A DNA stretch of 41,876 bases from an uncultured Oscillospiraceae bacterium (GTDB lineage Bacteria; Bacillota; Clostridia; Oscillospirales; Acutalibacteraceae), in the NCBI GenBank assembly GCA_902478605.1, contig CABSLQ010000023.1, positions 1 to 41,876 of the forward strand. The letters are read 5' to 3'. The notes beneath the pieces were generated by a model, which was not told where the DNA came from, ran no database searches, and saw nothing but the letters and a program-made list of their open reading frames with translations. Below are positions 31,591 to 39,375 of the stretch, piece after piece. Position numbers and translations under genes: made by a program. Each line of letters opens with the position of its first letter. The first letter of the stretch is position 1.

Positions 31591-33774
31591 ATGCAAGTAC
31601 CCAAAATGGCGCGGGGCAGCCGCTACCGGGTGACGGTGCCGGCGCTGAACGGCGGGGTGAACCGGCACGACGCCCCCCATCTGATCGAAGACAACCAGCT
31701 CGTCGACGTGCGCAGCATGTGGTGGAAGGACCAGGCGCTGCGCACCCGGCCGGGGCTGTACACCGAGGCGGCGCGGGTCACCGACATCGGCCCCGCCAGC
31801 GAATACGGCCCCGACGACCCGGATGACGCGGGCGGCGGCAGCCTCACCCGCCGCACCACCGACTATTTTGGCGGCGACCTGTATCTGGACGGCGAGGCGA
31901 CGACCACCTTTGTGGATTTCACCCGCTTCCGCGAGGCGGGCGGCGCCCCCGAGGAGGTTCAGTTCGAGCTGTTCCGCTGCGGCGATGGGGGGCAGGTGAC
32001 CCGCATCGGCTGGCAGCAGGGCCTGTATTTCACCGATTCCTTCCGCAACTTCGTGCGGTACAAGGACGACTGGTACGCCTACGGCGAGGGCATGTACGAG
32101 GGCGAGGTGTACCGCTGCGCGGCGAGGAAAAGCCTCTTCCAAAGGGCGGAGGCGTACGCGCCGCTGGTCGGGATGAACGGCCGGGGCGTGGAGGCGGTGT
32201 ATTTCCCCACCGAGGATAATAACACAACGCTGCAGTCCTCCTTCTCGTTCGAAGGGGTGCTGTTCGAGGGGTTCAACTCGCTGACCGGCAAGTTCCGCAC
32301 CAGCTTCACCACCGACGGCAAGGCCACCGTCTTCCCCCTGCCCGTAAGCCCGCTGACCGCGTACACGGGGCAGACCATCGAGATCGCCTACACCCAGTAC
32401 GACGGCACGGTGACCACCTTCCACATTCCGCCGGGACAGAACGCGTCCACCGAGCAGGACCAGACGGTCAACGAGGGTTCCGACATTCCGGTGATCGCCA
32501 CGGTGGACCGGCAGCGGGGGCTCATCTACTTCATGCTGAATAACACCAAGGGCGGGCTGGCGGCGCCCGACGAATCCTGCAGCAACAACCTGCTGGTGAC
32601 GGCGTACACCGAACGGCCGGACGGGTTCCAGGTGGAACGGATGGGGTTTTACACCTGGTTCGGCGGCAGCTCGGCGGGGATCCACGGCGGCACGCGGCTC
32701 TTCCTGTCGGGCGACCCCGACGACCCCACCCTCATCTGCTGGAGCGACGCGGACAACCCGCTGTATTTCCCGGAAAATAACTACGTGCGGGTGGGCGAAA
32801 CGGGCCAGGCGATCACCGCCTTCGGCAAACAGGAGGACAGGCTGGTCATCTTCAAGGAGCACGAGCTGTATTACGCGACCTACCAGACAGGGGCCGCCTA
32901 CACGGCGGAGGACGCGGCGGCGGGCAGCGTGGTGGACGTGGCGGCCAACATGGCGAATTTCCCCATCACCCAGCTCAACGCGGCGGTGGGGTGCGACTGC
33001 CCCCAGACGGTGCAGCTGTGCAGCAACCGGCTGGTCTGGACCGCTTCGGACGGCAAGGTATATACCTTGACAGGCTCCACCCCTTACAGCGAAAGCAATG
33101 TGCGGGAGCTGTCCGCCCCGATTGAGGCAGCGCTGCGCGAGGAAGGGCGGGAAGCTTTACAGGGGGCGAGCGCCGGGGATTACGACGGGCATTACGTGCT
33201 GCAGGCGGGGAACCGGCTGTACCTGTTCGATTACACGGGCAGCGGGTTCATGAGCGCGGCGGAGGGCCGGGCGCTGCCGTGGTACATCTGGGACATCGCG
33301 CTGCCGGGCGTGGAGTGGAAGCGGTTTTTCTCGCTGTCGCAGGCGGGGGTGCTGCTGGGCGAAATGGAGACGGACGAGACGCGGTACCGGGTGGTATACA
33401 CGCTGTCCGGCGGCGAAGACGTGGCGGTGACCCCGGGCAGCGCGGCGCAGACGGCGGCGCGGCCGATTGCGGCGATGTGCGAGACCAAGCGGTTCGACTT
33501 CGGGCGGCCGGAGAGGCGCAAGACGATCCGGCGGCTGCACCTGGGGACCGAGGGGGGCGAAACGGGGTGGCTGCGGCTGCATTACACGACGGAGAACGGG
33601 GTGCAGGAGGACGCGCAGTGCCTGCGTCTGGACGGCGCGGCGGATCTGTGCGAATGGGCGGTGACGCCGGGCGTGGGGCGCGTGCGGCAGTTCGGGGTGC
33701 GCCTCGAGAGCGAGGGCGGCATGGCGCTGGACGGCATGACGCTGCAATATGAGATGAACGGGGAAGTGCGGTAA
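31591..33774 (+). CDS. Phage tail/portal-stabilising protein (gp10-like)
   Basis: A 727-residue beta-rich structural protein. The N-terminus RVTVPALNGGVNRHDAPHLIEDNQLVDVRSMWW and ALRTRPGLYTEAA is the hallmark of phage proteins that plug or extend the portal (P22 gp10-like and relatives). The remainder shows repeated sheets, including GGTRLFLSGDPDDPTLICWSDADNPLYFPENN, as in beta-propeller tail hub proteins. GAAAGGACG lies before ATG 31591. No enzymatic motif. It is longer than P22 gp10 (about 470 residues), so extra domains are present. The name is by resemblance and position. Confidence 0.65.
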   Translation: MQVPKMARGSRYRVTVPALNGGVNRHDAPHLIEDNQLVDVRSMWWKDQALRTRPGLYTEAARVTDIGPASEYGPDDPDDAGGGSLTRRTTDYFGGDLYLDGEATTTFVDFTRFREAGGAPEEVQFELFRCGDGGQVTRIGWQQGLYFTDSFRNFVRYKDDWYAYGEGMYEGEVYRCAARKSLFQRAEAYAPLVGMNGRGVEAVYFPTEDNNTTLQSSFSFEGVLFEGFNSLTGKFRTSFTTDGKATVFPLPVSPLTAYTGQTIEIAYTQYDGTVTTFHIPPGQNASTEQDQTVNEGSDIPVIATVDRQRGLIYFMLNNTKGGLAAPDESCSNNLLVTAYTERPDGFQVERMGFYTWFGGSSAGIHGGTRLFLSGDPDDPTLICWSDADNPLYFPENNYVRVGETGQAITAFGKQEDRLVIFKEHELYYATYQTGAAYTAEDAAAGSVVDVAANMANFPITQLNAAVGCDCPQTVQLCSNRLVWTASDGKVYTLTGSTPYSESNVRELSAPIEAALREEGREALQGASAGDYDGHYVLQAGNRLYLFDYTGSGFMSAAEGRALPWYIWDIALPGVEWKRFFSLSQAGVLLGEMETDETRYRVVYTLSGGEDVAVTPGSAAQTAARPIAAMCETKRFDFGRPERRKTIRRLHLGTEGGETGWLRLHYTTENGVQEDAQCLRLDGAADLCEWAVTPGVGRVRQFGVRLESEGGMALDGMTLQYEMNGEVR

Positions 33775-33832
33775 GGCGGGCCCGGCGGGCGGGTGCCCGC
33801 CGGGCCGGCCCATAAGGAAAGGATGGAGCAGA

Positions 33833-34642
33833 ATGGCCAGGACACAGCAGGAGTATGCGGACGAGTATTACCTCAAGGGAAAGGCGCAGGCGGAGGAGCG
33901 GTACAAGCAGCGGCAGGAGAACGACGAGAAGCAGATTCAGACCATGACGAACACGGTGCAGAAGGCGACCGAAGCGCAGGTGCAGCCGTACCAGACGCAG
34001 ATGGAGGAGCTGCCGGATCCGTACCGGGAGCTGCACGACGCGAACGCGCTGGCGGAGATGGTGGGGCAGCGGCAGGTGAAGGAAGCGATGGCGAACATGG
34101 GGCTGAGCGATTCGGGGCTGAACCGGACGCAGATGACGGCGCTGGCGGTGCAGCGTGGGAACGCGGACGCGGACCTGCGGCGGGACCGGCAGCGGCGCAC
34201 CCAGGAGCTGCAGGACCGGATCGCGCATATCCGGAACACCGGCCAGCTGGAGATTGAGCAGCAGACGGCGGCGATCCGGGGCGAGACGGACAACTGGTAC
34301 AACACCGCGCTGGATACCGTGTACACCAATGCGCAGGCGCTGGGCGCGAGCGCCTACGCGGCGGATCAGAAGGTGGAGGCGGAAAAGCTTGCCGCGCAGA
34401 GGGCGGCGGATCTGCGTCTCGCGCAGGAGCTGCAGCTGGAGGCCGTGCAGAAGCAGGAGGCGCTGTATGACCGGTGGCTGAAGCAGCAGAAAGCGCAGAC
34501 GGCAAAACAACCGGCCGTCACGCCGACACGGAGCCTGCGGGATCCGGCCGGGCCGCTGGTGGAGACGACCAAGGCCACCACCAAAGCGCCGTCCAAGCCG
34601 ACGGAGCGCGCAGAACTTCATCAAAGCCATGGAGGACTATAA
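33833..34642 (+). CDS. Coiled-coil internal virion protein, possibly frameshifted at its end
   Basis: A 269-residue, highly charged helical protein (AQAEERYKQRQENDEKQIQTM, DRQRRTQELQDRIAHIRN), typical of internal head or ejection proteins of short-tailed phages. AGGAAAGG precedes the ATG. The last 10 residues (ERAELHQSHGGL) look like a misread frame: in the +1 frame the DNA reads SAQNFIKAMEDYNNKF and continues as the next small open frame to 34787. A +1 frameshift near 34600 would give a protein of about 318 residues. Whether this is programmed, a mutation or an error cannot be told here. Confidence 0.68.
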   Translation: MARTQQEYADEYYLKGKAQAEERYKQRQENDEKQIQTMTNTVQKATEAQVQPYQTQMEELPDPYRELHDANALAEMVGQRQVKEAMANMGLSDSGLNRTQMTALAVQRGNADADLRRDRQRRTQELQDRIAHIRNTGQLEIEQQTAAIRGETDNWYNTALDTVYTNAQALGASAYAADQKVEAEKLAAQRAADLRLAQELQLEAVQKQEALYDRWLKQQKAQTAKQPAVTPTRSLRDPAGPLVETTKATTKAPSKPTERAELHQSHGGL

Positions 34643-34787
34643 CAACAAGTTTCTTGCCGTGTTGAAGGGCGACGCCCGCAAGCAGCGCATGCAGGAACAC
34701 GTCAAGGAGCAGATGATGAATGTCTACATGCAAAAGGGTCTGAACGACGAAGAGATGGCGTACATCATCGAATATTTCGGGCTGTAG
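34629..34787 (+). CDS. Small helical protein or frameshifted tail of the upstream gene
   Basis: 52 residues: MEDYNNKFLAVLKGDARKQR to IIEYFGL. It begins inside the previous gene's last codons (14-bp overlap). The codons just before its ATG also read sensibly (SAQNFIKA), so it may be the true C-terminus of the upstream protein rather than a gene of its own. No Shine-Dalgarno is evident before ATG 34629, which favours the frameshift reading. Confidence 0.5.
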   Translation: MEDYNNKFLAVLKGDARKQRMQEHVKEQMMNVYMQKGLNDEEMAYIIEYFGL

Positions 34788-34799
34788 GAGGTGATGGGA

Positions 34800-37700
34800 A
34801 TGGCCATGACAAACGAGGAGCTGCGGAAAAGGCTGCTGGAGGCCGGGCTGATAAAGGAAGAGAGGCAGCTGGACAATGTGGGCTTACGGGTACCGTCGAT
34901 CCGGGGACCCGGCGAGATGAGGCCGGCCTTTGGAGGGCAGACGCTGACGGCGACGCGTTCGGTTGGCACGGCCAGCGCGACACAGGCCGGCGATCTGGCG
35001 GCCGGCAAACCGCCCAAGACGCTGACGGAGGAACAGCGGGCGCAGGGCATGACCAGCACGACGACCCGGCGGGAAAACGTTCAATCGCAGAAGGCGCCGG
35101 CAAATCCGGTGCCGGCACTTTCGATCGAGGACATCCTCACGCCGGAGGCGTGGAGCAAATCGTCCGCCCAGCTGCGCCAGGAAATCGAGGCGCTGGAAAC
35201 GGCCGAAAGCAAGGCGACAGAGGGACGGACCCTGTGGGATGATATAGCGGATCTCTTTAAGGAGTTTACCTCGGATTACACCGGTGACGACAGGGAAACA
35301 CAGCGGCAGAGGATCGCCAAACAGACGAGCGCGCTGAATGAGCAGATTACGAGTCTGAAGCAGGAACTGTATTATGTGGAAAACAATGAGAAGCTGGCGT
35401 CTTTGCAGCCGCAGACGCAGGAGCATATCGTGGCGTACACGGCCAAAGCGGCGGCGCGAAAATTTCTGGACAGGATGGCGGGCGGCGCGGACGGATTCCC
35501 GAAGGACACGGTGTTTCTGCTGGACAACGGGGGGAAGTATACGCTGGAGGAGATCCGGCGGCTGTCGGGTGAGCTGAAGCAGGATGACCTGGGCCGTCTT
35601 GTGGACGAGATCGAAGCGCAGGGGCAGGACGGGCACAAAATCCTCGCGTATGTGCAGCTGCGGCAGGGGGAGCAGTTCACGCGGCTGGAGGAAGAGGAGA
35701 ATAAGCGGGCGGCCCGCGAACACCCGGTGCTGACGAGCGTGGCGTCGGTGGGGCATTTGCCGTTCAGTATAGCGGGCGCGATAGACGTGGGCATGACGGC
35801 GCTGAACAACGCCGTCACGGGGCAGGAAGCGCCGGTGGATTACAGCAAAGAGGCGCATTTGTCGACGCGGTTCCGGACCAATACGCGGGAGCAGGTGGCG
35901 GAGGACCTGGACAGCGAGGTGCTGCGGTTTCTGTACAACACGGGTATGTCGCTGGCGGACTTTGTGGTGCTGCTGCCGCTGGCGGCGGTGCCGGGCGGGC
36001 AGGCGGTGACCACGACGCTGCTGGGAGGCAATGCGGCGGCGGATACGGCGCAGGATATAACGGAGCGTGGCGGAACGGCGGCGCAGGCATTTTGGGGCGG
36101 CGCGGCGGCGGGCGCCGCGGAAGCGTTTTTTGAAAAGTTCAGCCTGGACGCCTTGTGGAAGGCGGGAAAGGTGACGGGAGCGGCGAGCTTCTTCAAGGAG
36201 CTGTTCCGCGGCGCAGGAATTGAAGGGGCGGAGGAAATGGCGACGGAGGTCGCCAACATTCTCAGCGATGAGCTGATCATGGGGGACAAGTCCCACTATG
36301 CGCTGCGTGTCAAAGGGTATGAGGAAAGCGGCATGAGCCGGGAGGAAGCGGAAAAAGCGGCGGCGGTGGATATGGCGAAGCAGGTGGGATTGGCCTTTGC
36401 GGGCGGATTCCTGGCGGGCGGCACGCTGCACGGCGTGAAGGGCGGTGCGGATATCGCCGGGTGGACAGACGGCGGGGCATCTGGTACAATGGAAACAATA
36501 ACAACCGAGCAGGGAGGTAGGCAGCATGGACGAGGAGGAACTGAAGGCGTTCCGGAAGGAAGTGGCGGCGTATTGCGGGGTTCCGTATACGGAACCGCGG
36601 AAGAGAACGCCGGAAGAAGAGAAACAGCTTCAGAATATGTTGAAAGAATTAGAGCGAATACAACAGGAGCACCGGCGCAGGCGGCAGGAGCAGGCGAACG
36701 GGGAGGCGTCGAGCTCCGACAGGTAGGGAACCGGCTGTATGCGTGGGAGACGGTGCCGGAGGGGCTGCAGAGCGCGGAGGCGAAGGAGACGCAGCGGCTG
36801 CTGGCGGAATACGGGATCCCGTCGGAAATCGTCTCGTGGTCGCAGTCCAACGCGAACGGGGCCACCAGCACCATGCGGGGCGAGGCGTCGACCCTGCAGG
36901 ACGGCACGGTGCTGGTCAAAAACCACGCCGAGCTGACGGCGCGGAATATGGCCGGGCACGAAATGGCGCACGTGGCGAGGGAGCAGGCGCCGGCCGCGTA
37001 TCAGGCGTACTATGACGCGGTGGTCGATCAGGTGGATTTTTCCAGTGATACGTACCGAGAAATGGCCGATACGATTGCGGAATATTACTTTACCAACCGC
37101 GGGAAAACGTTTGACATCACGACGGATTACGCGGCGCTGTACGAGGAGCTGGTCGGCTACATAAGCGGCAACATGCTGGCGGATGAGGCGGCGGCCCGGC
37201 GGCGTTATGCGCCGATGTTCCACGATTTTGACGCGGTGGCCGCGGCGTGGCGGGACATGGAGACCGCCATGCGGCAGACGGGCCGCGGGACAGCAGAAGG
37301 GGGCGGAGAATATGGAAGAGAAAAGAACCTACTTGGACGATATTTCAGAAGAGGAAAAACGGAGGCTCATGAACGATCCGGAGCATTTAAATTGGTTGGG
37401 AAAAAGAAAAGAGGAAGCGAAAAGACGGCAAGCCGCGTTACGGAAAAAATGGGAGGAAGCCGAGCGGAGTTCGACGCCGTCCGGGAAAGAGACCTAAGCC
37501 CGAAGCAGAAGGCGGAAACGGCCATCGCGCGGAAATACGGGTACACGCTGTACCATGTGCCGGCGGGGTCGGAGATGGTGCTGGACGGGGAGCCGCGGGT
37601 GATGGAGCGCACGGCCTTCACCCGGCCGGGGACAGCCATCATCTTTGCCCGGGACGGGACGGAGGCCCAGTATATCCACCACGAGCTGTTCCATCAGTTC

Positions 37701-38639
37701 ATCCACGGGAACACCCACGGCGAGATGCAGCTGCTCGAGGAGATGCAGAGGCAGATCGATTACGATAGCCGGGAATGGGACGCCTATGATACGTTATGTA
37801 AAAGCACCTACGGAGAAAACGTTCCGCTGGATCAGGTGTACGAGGAGATCACGGCGGACCTGTGCGAATACGCGATGTCGGGGTCGAAGACGATGCGGGA
37901 GCGTCTGCGGGGGCTGTTCCCGGCCGGGGCGCTGAAGCCGCTGACGGAGCAGGCGCGGCAGGTGTTCGAGGCGAACCGGCAGGCCGCAGGCGGCGCGGGC
38001 GGCGGGAACACCCGCCGCGGCGAAGACAGGCGGTACCCGGACGGACGTGATACCCCTCGGAAGAGGCCCGCCGGGGATACCCGGGGAGCCGGGGGACAGC
38101 CGGAACCCTCAGGGACCGGAGCCGAGTCCGCGGACTCCCCGGACCCGTCCGCCCCGATCGAACCCGCCGCTGCCCCCACCGACCCCGTCACCCAGGCGGC
38201 CATCGACGGCGTCAACGGCAAGCAATGGGATGGGGAGGCATATGAACTTTCCTCGCGGTTTTTCCATCGGCAGGATAAGCTGCTGGAGTACACGGCCAGG
38301 GTGGAGCCGCTGGAGGGATACCAGGACGTGGCCTGCCACGGCAGCCCGTACAGCTTTGTCAACATCGACGCCGACGGCAAGGAGATCAACATACCTGTGG
38401 CGGAATTTGCAAAGATTCTGGAGAACAGCCCGGGATTTGAGCCGGGAAAACCCATACGGCTGCTGGCGTGCGAAACCGGCAAGGGGGAAGGCCTGCCCGC
38501 GCAGTATCTGGCGGATTATTTCGGCGTCGAGGTCATGGCACCGGATAATCTCTTGTTCGTGGATATGGATGGAAATATAACAATAGGTAACCATAATCAA
38601 GGACATTGGAGATTATTTAAACCTAGAAAAGAGAGGTAA
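34800..38639 (+). CDS. Phage polyvalent/ejection protein with two HExxH motifs and a toxin-like C-terminus
   Basis: A 1279-residue protein. Residues 1-330 are charged and helical. Residues 360-550 alternate hydrophobic, glycine-rich segments and helices (LADFVVLLPLAAVPGGQAVTTTLL), as in ejected phage proteins. Two zincin-like motifs follow: HEMAH at 720-724 (GHEMAHVAREQ) and HELFH at 961-965 (YIHHELFHQF). A Pro/Gly linker (about 1060-1140) leads to a final domain (1145-1279) with CHGSPYSF (H1180) and IRLLACETG (C1224), a His-Gly and hydrophobic-Cys pair as in clan CD caspase-fold peptidases and polymorphic-toxin ends. GGAGG at 34787-34791 selects ATG 34800. The far 3' end is AT-richer. Delivery into a target cell is inference. 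Confidence 0.75.
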   Translation: MAMTNEELRKRLLEAGLIKEERQLDNVGLRVPSIRGPGEMRPAFGGQTLTATRSVGTASATQAGDLAAGKPPKTLTEEQRAQGMTSTTTRRENVQSQKAPANPVPALSIEDILTPEAWSKSSAQLRQEIEALETAESKATEGRTLWDDIADLFKEFTSDYTGDDRETQRQRIAKQTSALNEQITSLKQELYYVENNEKLASLQPQTQEHIVAYTAKAAARKFLDRMAGGADGFPKDTVFLLDNGGKYTLEEIRRLSGELKQDDLGRLVDEIEAQGQDGHKILAYVQLRQGEQFTRLEEEENKRAAREHPVLTSVASVGHLPFSIAGAIDVGMTALNNAVTGQEAPVDYSKEAHLSTRFRTNTREQVAEDLDSEVLRFLYNTGMSLADFVVLLPLAAVPGGQAVTTTLLGGNAAADTAQDITERGGTAAQAFWGGAAAGAAEAFFEKFSLDALWKAGKVTGAASFFKELFRGAGIEGAEEMATEVANILSDELIMGDKSHYALRVKGYEESGMSREEAEKAAAVDMAKQVGLAFAGGFLAGGTLHGVKGGADIAGWTDGGASGTMETITTEQGGRQHGRGGTEGVPEGSGGVLRGSVYGTAEENAGRRETASEYVERIRANTTGAPAQAAGAGERGGVELRQVGNRLYAWETVPEGLQSAEAKETQRLLAEYGIPSEIVSWSQSNANGATSTMRGEASTLQDGTVLVKNHAELTARNMAGHEMAHVAREQAPAAYQAYYDAVVDQVDFSSDTYREMADTIAEYYFTNRGKTFDITTDYAALYEELVGYISGNMLADEAAARRRYAPMFHDFDAVAAAWRDMETAMRQTGRGTAEGGGEYGREKNLLGRYFRRGKTEAHERSGAFKLVGKKKRGSEKTASRVTEKMGGSRAEFDAVRERDLSPKQKAETAIARKYGYTLYHVPAGSEMVLDGEPRVMERTAFTRPGTAIIFARDGTEAQYIHHELFHQFIHGNTHGEMQLLEEMQRQIDYDSREWDAYDTLCKSTYGENVPLDQVYEEITADLCEYAMSGSKTMRERLRGLFPAGALKPLTEQARQVFEANRQAAGGAGGGNTRRGEDRRYPDGRDTPRKRPAGDTRGAGGQPEPSGTGAESADSPDPSAPIEPAAAPTDPVTQAAIDGVNGKQWDGEAYELSSRFFHRQDKLLEYTARVEPLEGYQDVACHGSPYSFVNIDADGKEINIPVAEFAKILENSPGFEPGKPIRLLACETGKGEGLPAQYLADYFGVEVMAPDNLLFVDMDGNITIGNHNQGHWRLFKPRKER
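36462..36490 (+). promoter_or_regulatory. Promoter-like sequence inside the polyvalent gene
   Basis: TGGACA, 17-bp spacer, TGG-extended TACAAT, 35 bp before the nested open frame at 36526. Confidence 0.45.
36526..36726 (+). CDS. Nested out-of-frame small protein 1
   Basis: 66 residues in the +1 frame of the polyvalent gene: MDEEELKAFRKEVAAYCGVP, then PEEEKQLQNMLKELERIQQE. Charged and helical, with a good AGGGAGGT at 36511-36518 and a promoter-like sequence upstream. The host frame here encodes a Gly/Arg-rich linker (GGRQHGRGGTEGVPEGSGG), so the nested frame has the more protein-like composition. Function unknown. Confidence 0.5.
   Translation: MDEEELKAFRKEVAAYCGVPYTEPRKRTPEEEKQLQNMLKELERIQQEHRRRRQEQANGEASSSDR
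37312..37497 (+). CDS. Nested out-of-frame small protein 2
   Basis: 61 residues in the same +1 frame: MEEKRTYLDDISEEEKRRLM, then a basic helical section (GKRKEEAKRRQAALRKKWEEAE). GGGGGCGGA lies just before ATG 37312. The host frame is a linker between the two HExxH regions. It resembles nested protein 1 in the block (S/P)EEEK(R/Q)(R/Q)L. Function unknown. Confidence 0.5.
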   Translation: MEEKRTYLDDISEEEKRRLMNDPEHLNWLGKRKEEAKRRQAALRKKWEEAERSSTPSGKET

Positions 38640-38645
38640 GACATT

Positions 38646-38975
38646 ATGTACAAATGGGACGAGTTGATTCCACTTATGGATATCAGAGAACATAGTGATC
38701 TCGAAGACTCCCCGTCCATAAAGGAGCTTATTAATAAACCAATAAAGGAAAAGGAAAAGGTGCTGGCTTACATGAAAAAATGTGAACCAATTGCCTATTC
38801 GCCTTCTCTGATATATGATGCGCTGGATCCTACTGTACGTTTACCCCCTATTCAGATGGTGGGCGACGATGTGTATCGATGGCCCACATATGTCCCGTAT
38901 TACGTGGAGAAATACGACATGGCGCTGCCGCAGGAGTTTGTGGATCATGTATTGCGGAAGATAGGTGCAGCATAA
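38646..38975 (+). CDS. Immunity-like protein downstream of the toxin-like domain
   Basis: A 109-residue acidic protein: MYKWDELIPLMDIREHSDLE, KEKVLAYMKKCEPIAYSPSL, YVPYYVEKYDMALPQEFVDHVL. No signal or membrane segment. GAGAGGTAAG precedes the start, 6 bp after the polyvalent gene stop. The gene is clearly AT-richer than its neighbours, and a terminator follows. Position, size and base composition fit a cognate immunity protein of the C-terminal toxin-like domain; this is inference, no family was recognised. Confidence 0.65.
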   Translation: MYKWDELIPLMDIREHSDLEDSPSIKELINKPIKEKEKVLAYMKKCEPIAYSPSLIYDALDPTVRLPPIQMVGDDVYRWPTYVPYYVEKYDMALPQEFVDHVLRKIGAA

Positions 38976-38983
38976 CAAGATAG

Positions 38984-39017
38984 GAACGCCCCGGAGCCAA
39001 TCCGGGGCGTTCTTTTT
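38984..39017 (+). terminator. Terminator after the immunity-like gene
   Basis: Perfect 12-bp stem GAACGCCCCGGA / TCCGGGGCGTTC, 5-base loop, TTTTT. Confidence 0.92.
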
Positions 39018-39274
39018 ATGTGAAAACAGCGGCAAAACGTGAATATCGTTCACGTTTTGAACTCCGCCTACCGCCGGCTGGGCGGGGAGGACTAAGGCGG
39101 CCGGGCGGGCGGGTATGCCGCCCGGCCGCCCTCATGTTCGGCTGGCATCCGCCAAGAAGCGCGGCCGATTGCGGCGGTGACCACGACGCTGCTGGGAGGC
39201 AATGCGGCGGCGGATACGGCGCAGGATATAACGGAGCGTGGCGGGGCTTGGGCGCGGCGTTTTCCCGCGGCAGG
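39018..39274. other. Gap with a copy of an internal piece of the polyvalent gene
   Basis: No gene. Small palindromes (CGTGAATATCGTTCACG at about 39039-39055; GGCGGCCGGGCGG/CCGCCCGGCCGCC at about 39095-39130) are followed by a 71-bp exact copy (39174-39244) of 36003-36073 from the polyvalent gene. Confidence 0.8.
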
Positions 39275-39303
39275 TTGTGCCATCTGTTACGCCGTTCTAT
39301 GCT
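39275..39303 (+). promoter_or_regulatory. Prophage promoter of the shared TTGTGC type, before the fibre gene
   Basis: TTGTGC, 17-bp spacer CATCTGTTACGCCGTTC, TATGCT. Together with 22481-22509 and 23743-23771 it defines a common late-type promoter. Confidence 0.7.
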
Positions 39304-39375
39304 AGACTGGTATCAGAAAAAAAGCGCGGCGGGATTCTGGCGCGGCTTTTTCAGATTATGCAGGGAGGCGGAAAG

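Noticed and set aside
36310..36919. Minus-strand frames across the polyvalent gene
   Set aside because: Ser/Pro-rich antisense shadows without ribosome sites.
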